A program made the position numbers and the translations under genes. The notes beneath the pieces were generated by a model that searched no databases, had not been told where the DNA came from, and saw nothing but the letters and a program-made list of their open reading frames with translations. A DNA stretch of 64,000 nucleotides from Arthrobacter stackebrandtii (lineage in GTDB: Bacteria; Actinomycetota; Actinomycetes; Actinomycetales; Micrococcaceae). The stretch covers positions 3,348,001-3,412,000 of the forward strand of contig NZ_JAGIOI010000001.1 of assembly GCF_017876675.1 (NCBI RefSeq), given 5' to 3'. Below, in pieces: positions 63,892 to 64,000 of the stretch. Every line of letters starts with the position of its first letter. The stretch's first letter is position 1.

Positions 63892-63980
63892 CCCTTCCCG
63901 TCTATGACGCGGTTGTTGCACGTAGAAAGCGTTTTCCAAGCGATTTCGATGCAGTAACTGCGTCATAGACCGGGGAAGGG
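63892..63980. repeat. Large inverted repeat after gnd, with a LacI-like core
   Basis: The arms 63892-63910 and 63960-63980 pair over 19 bp with a two-base bulge. A 12-bp dyad GAAAGCGTTTTC with central CG lies between them at 63925-63936, like a LacI/GalR site. No T run. It could be the operator of the next gene beyond the window or a palindromic repeat. Confidence 0.55.
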
Positions 63981-64000
63981 CATGAAGCACGACGGCGGCC

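Overview
The window is high-GC actinobacterial DNA. Gene order and protein sequences fit the Micrococcaceae (Arthrobacter in the broad sense): smc-ftsY, ffh, rpsP-khpA-rimM-trmD-rplS-lepB-lepB-rnhB, comM-dprA-xerC, a fasR-fabD-fabH-acpP-fabF type II fatty acid operon, and aceE beside DUF3052 and AhpE genes. GTG and TTG starts are common and neighbouring genes often overlap by 1-4 bases. This placement is inference from synteny; no database was searched.

Layout. 1-2.0 kb: oleA and the start of a fused oleBC gene (long-chain olefin synthesis), leftwards. 2.2-10.8 kb: smc, two leftward MFS transporters, ftsY. 11.2-15.7 kb: a LuxR-type regulator, amt-glnK behind a near-textbook GlnR box, and a lone glucose-6-phosphate dehydrogenase-like gene. 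16-20.5 kb: ffh and four small accessory genes, one a VOC dioxygenase-like protein under a perfect 16-bp palindrome. 21-32.7 kb: the conserved translation, secretion, RNase HII, competence and recombinase block. 32.8-38 kb: fatty acid synthesis under FasR. 38-43.2 kb: aceE divergent from DUF3052-ahpE-sirtuin. 43.2-52.3 kb: an arabinan/arabino-oligosaccharide utilisation locus (LacI regulator, ABC importer, two GH43 enzymes, GH51, a YesL-like membrane protein). 52.5 kb: tRNA-Val(TAC). 52.7-53.95 kb: an intact 1,285-bp IS256/IS1249-type element with 26-bp perfect terminal repeats and an 8-bp target duplication, inserted at codon 8 of a DnaQ-BRCT exonuclease gene. 55-63.9 kb: a DUF6504-like gene, an IclR regulator, an MHS-type transporter, two hydroxyacid dehydrogenases, an SDR, an L-idonate 5-dehydrogenase-like enzyme and a 6-phosphogluconate dehydrogenase. 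Together these suggest uptake of a sugar acid (idonate, ketogluconate or gluconate) and its routing into the pentose phosphate pathway. No gluconate kinase is visible inside the window.

Most of the novelty is in the non-coding DNA. The best candidate is a two-copy, two-hairpin motif at 55307-55370 and 55546-55605. Each copy has a 15-bp stem whose sequence differs between copies, capped by the identical 13-nt loop CTATTGGGGGACG, followed at once by a small hairpin with a 12-nt A-rich loop ending AAATATA. A conserved loop on changed but still paired stems is what a selected RNA structure or a single-strand DNA recognition element would leave. Other signals are several long palindromic elements in gene gaps (5950-6009, 6169-6230, 20593-20805, 63892-63980), candidate operators for GlnR, FasR, LacI and IclR, and a hairpin covering the translation start of the IS transposase.
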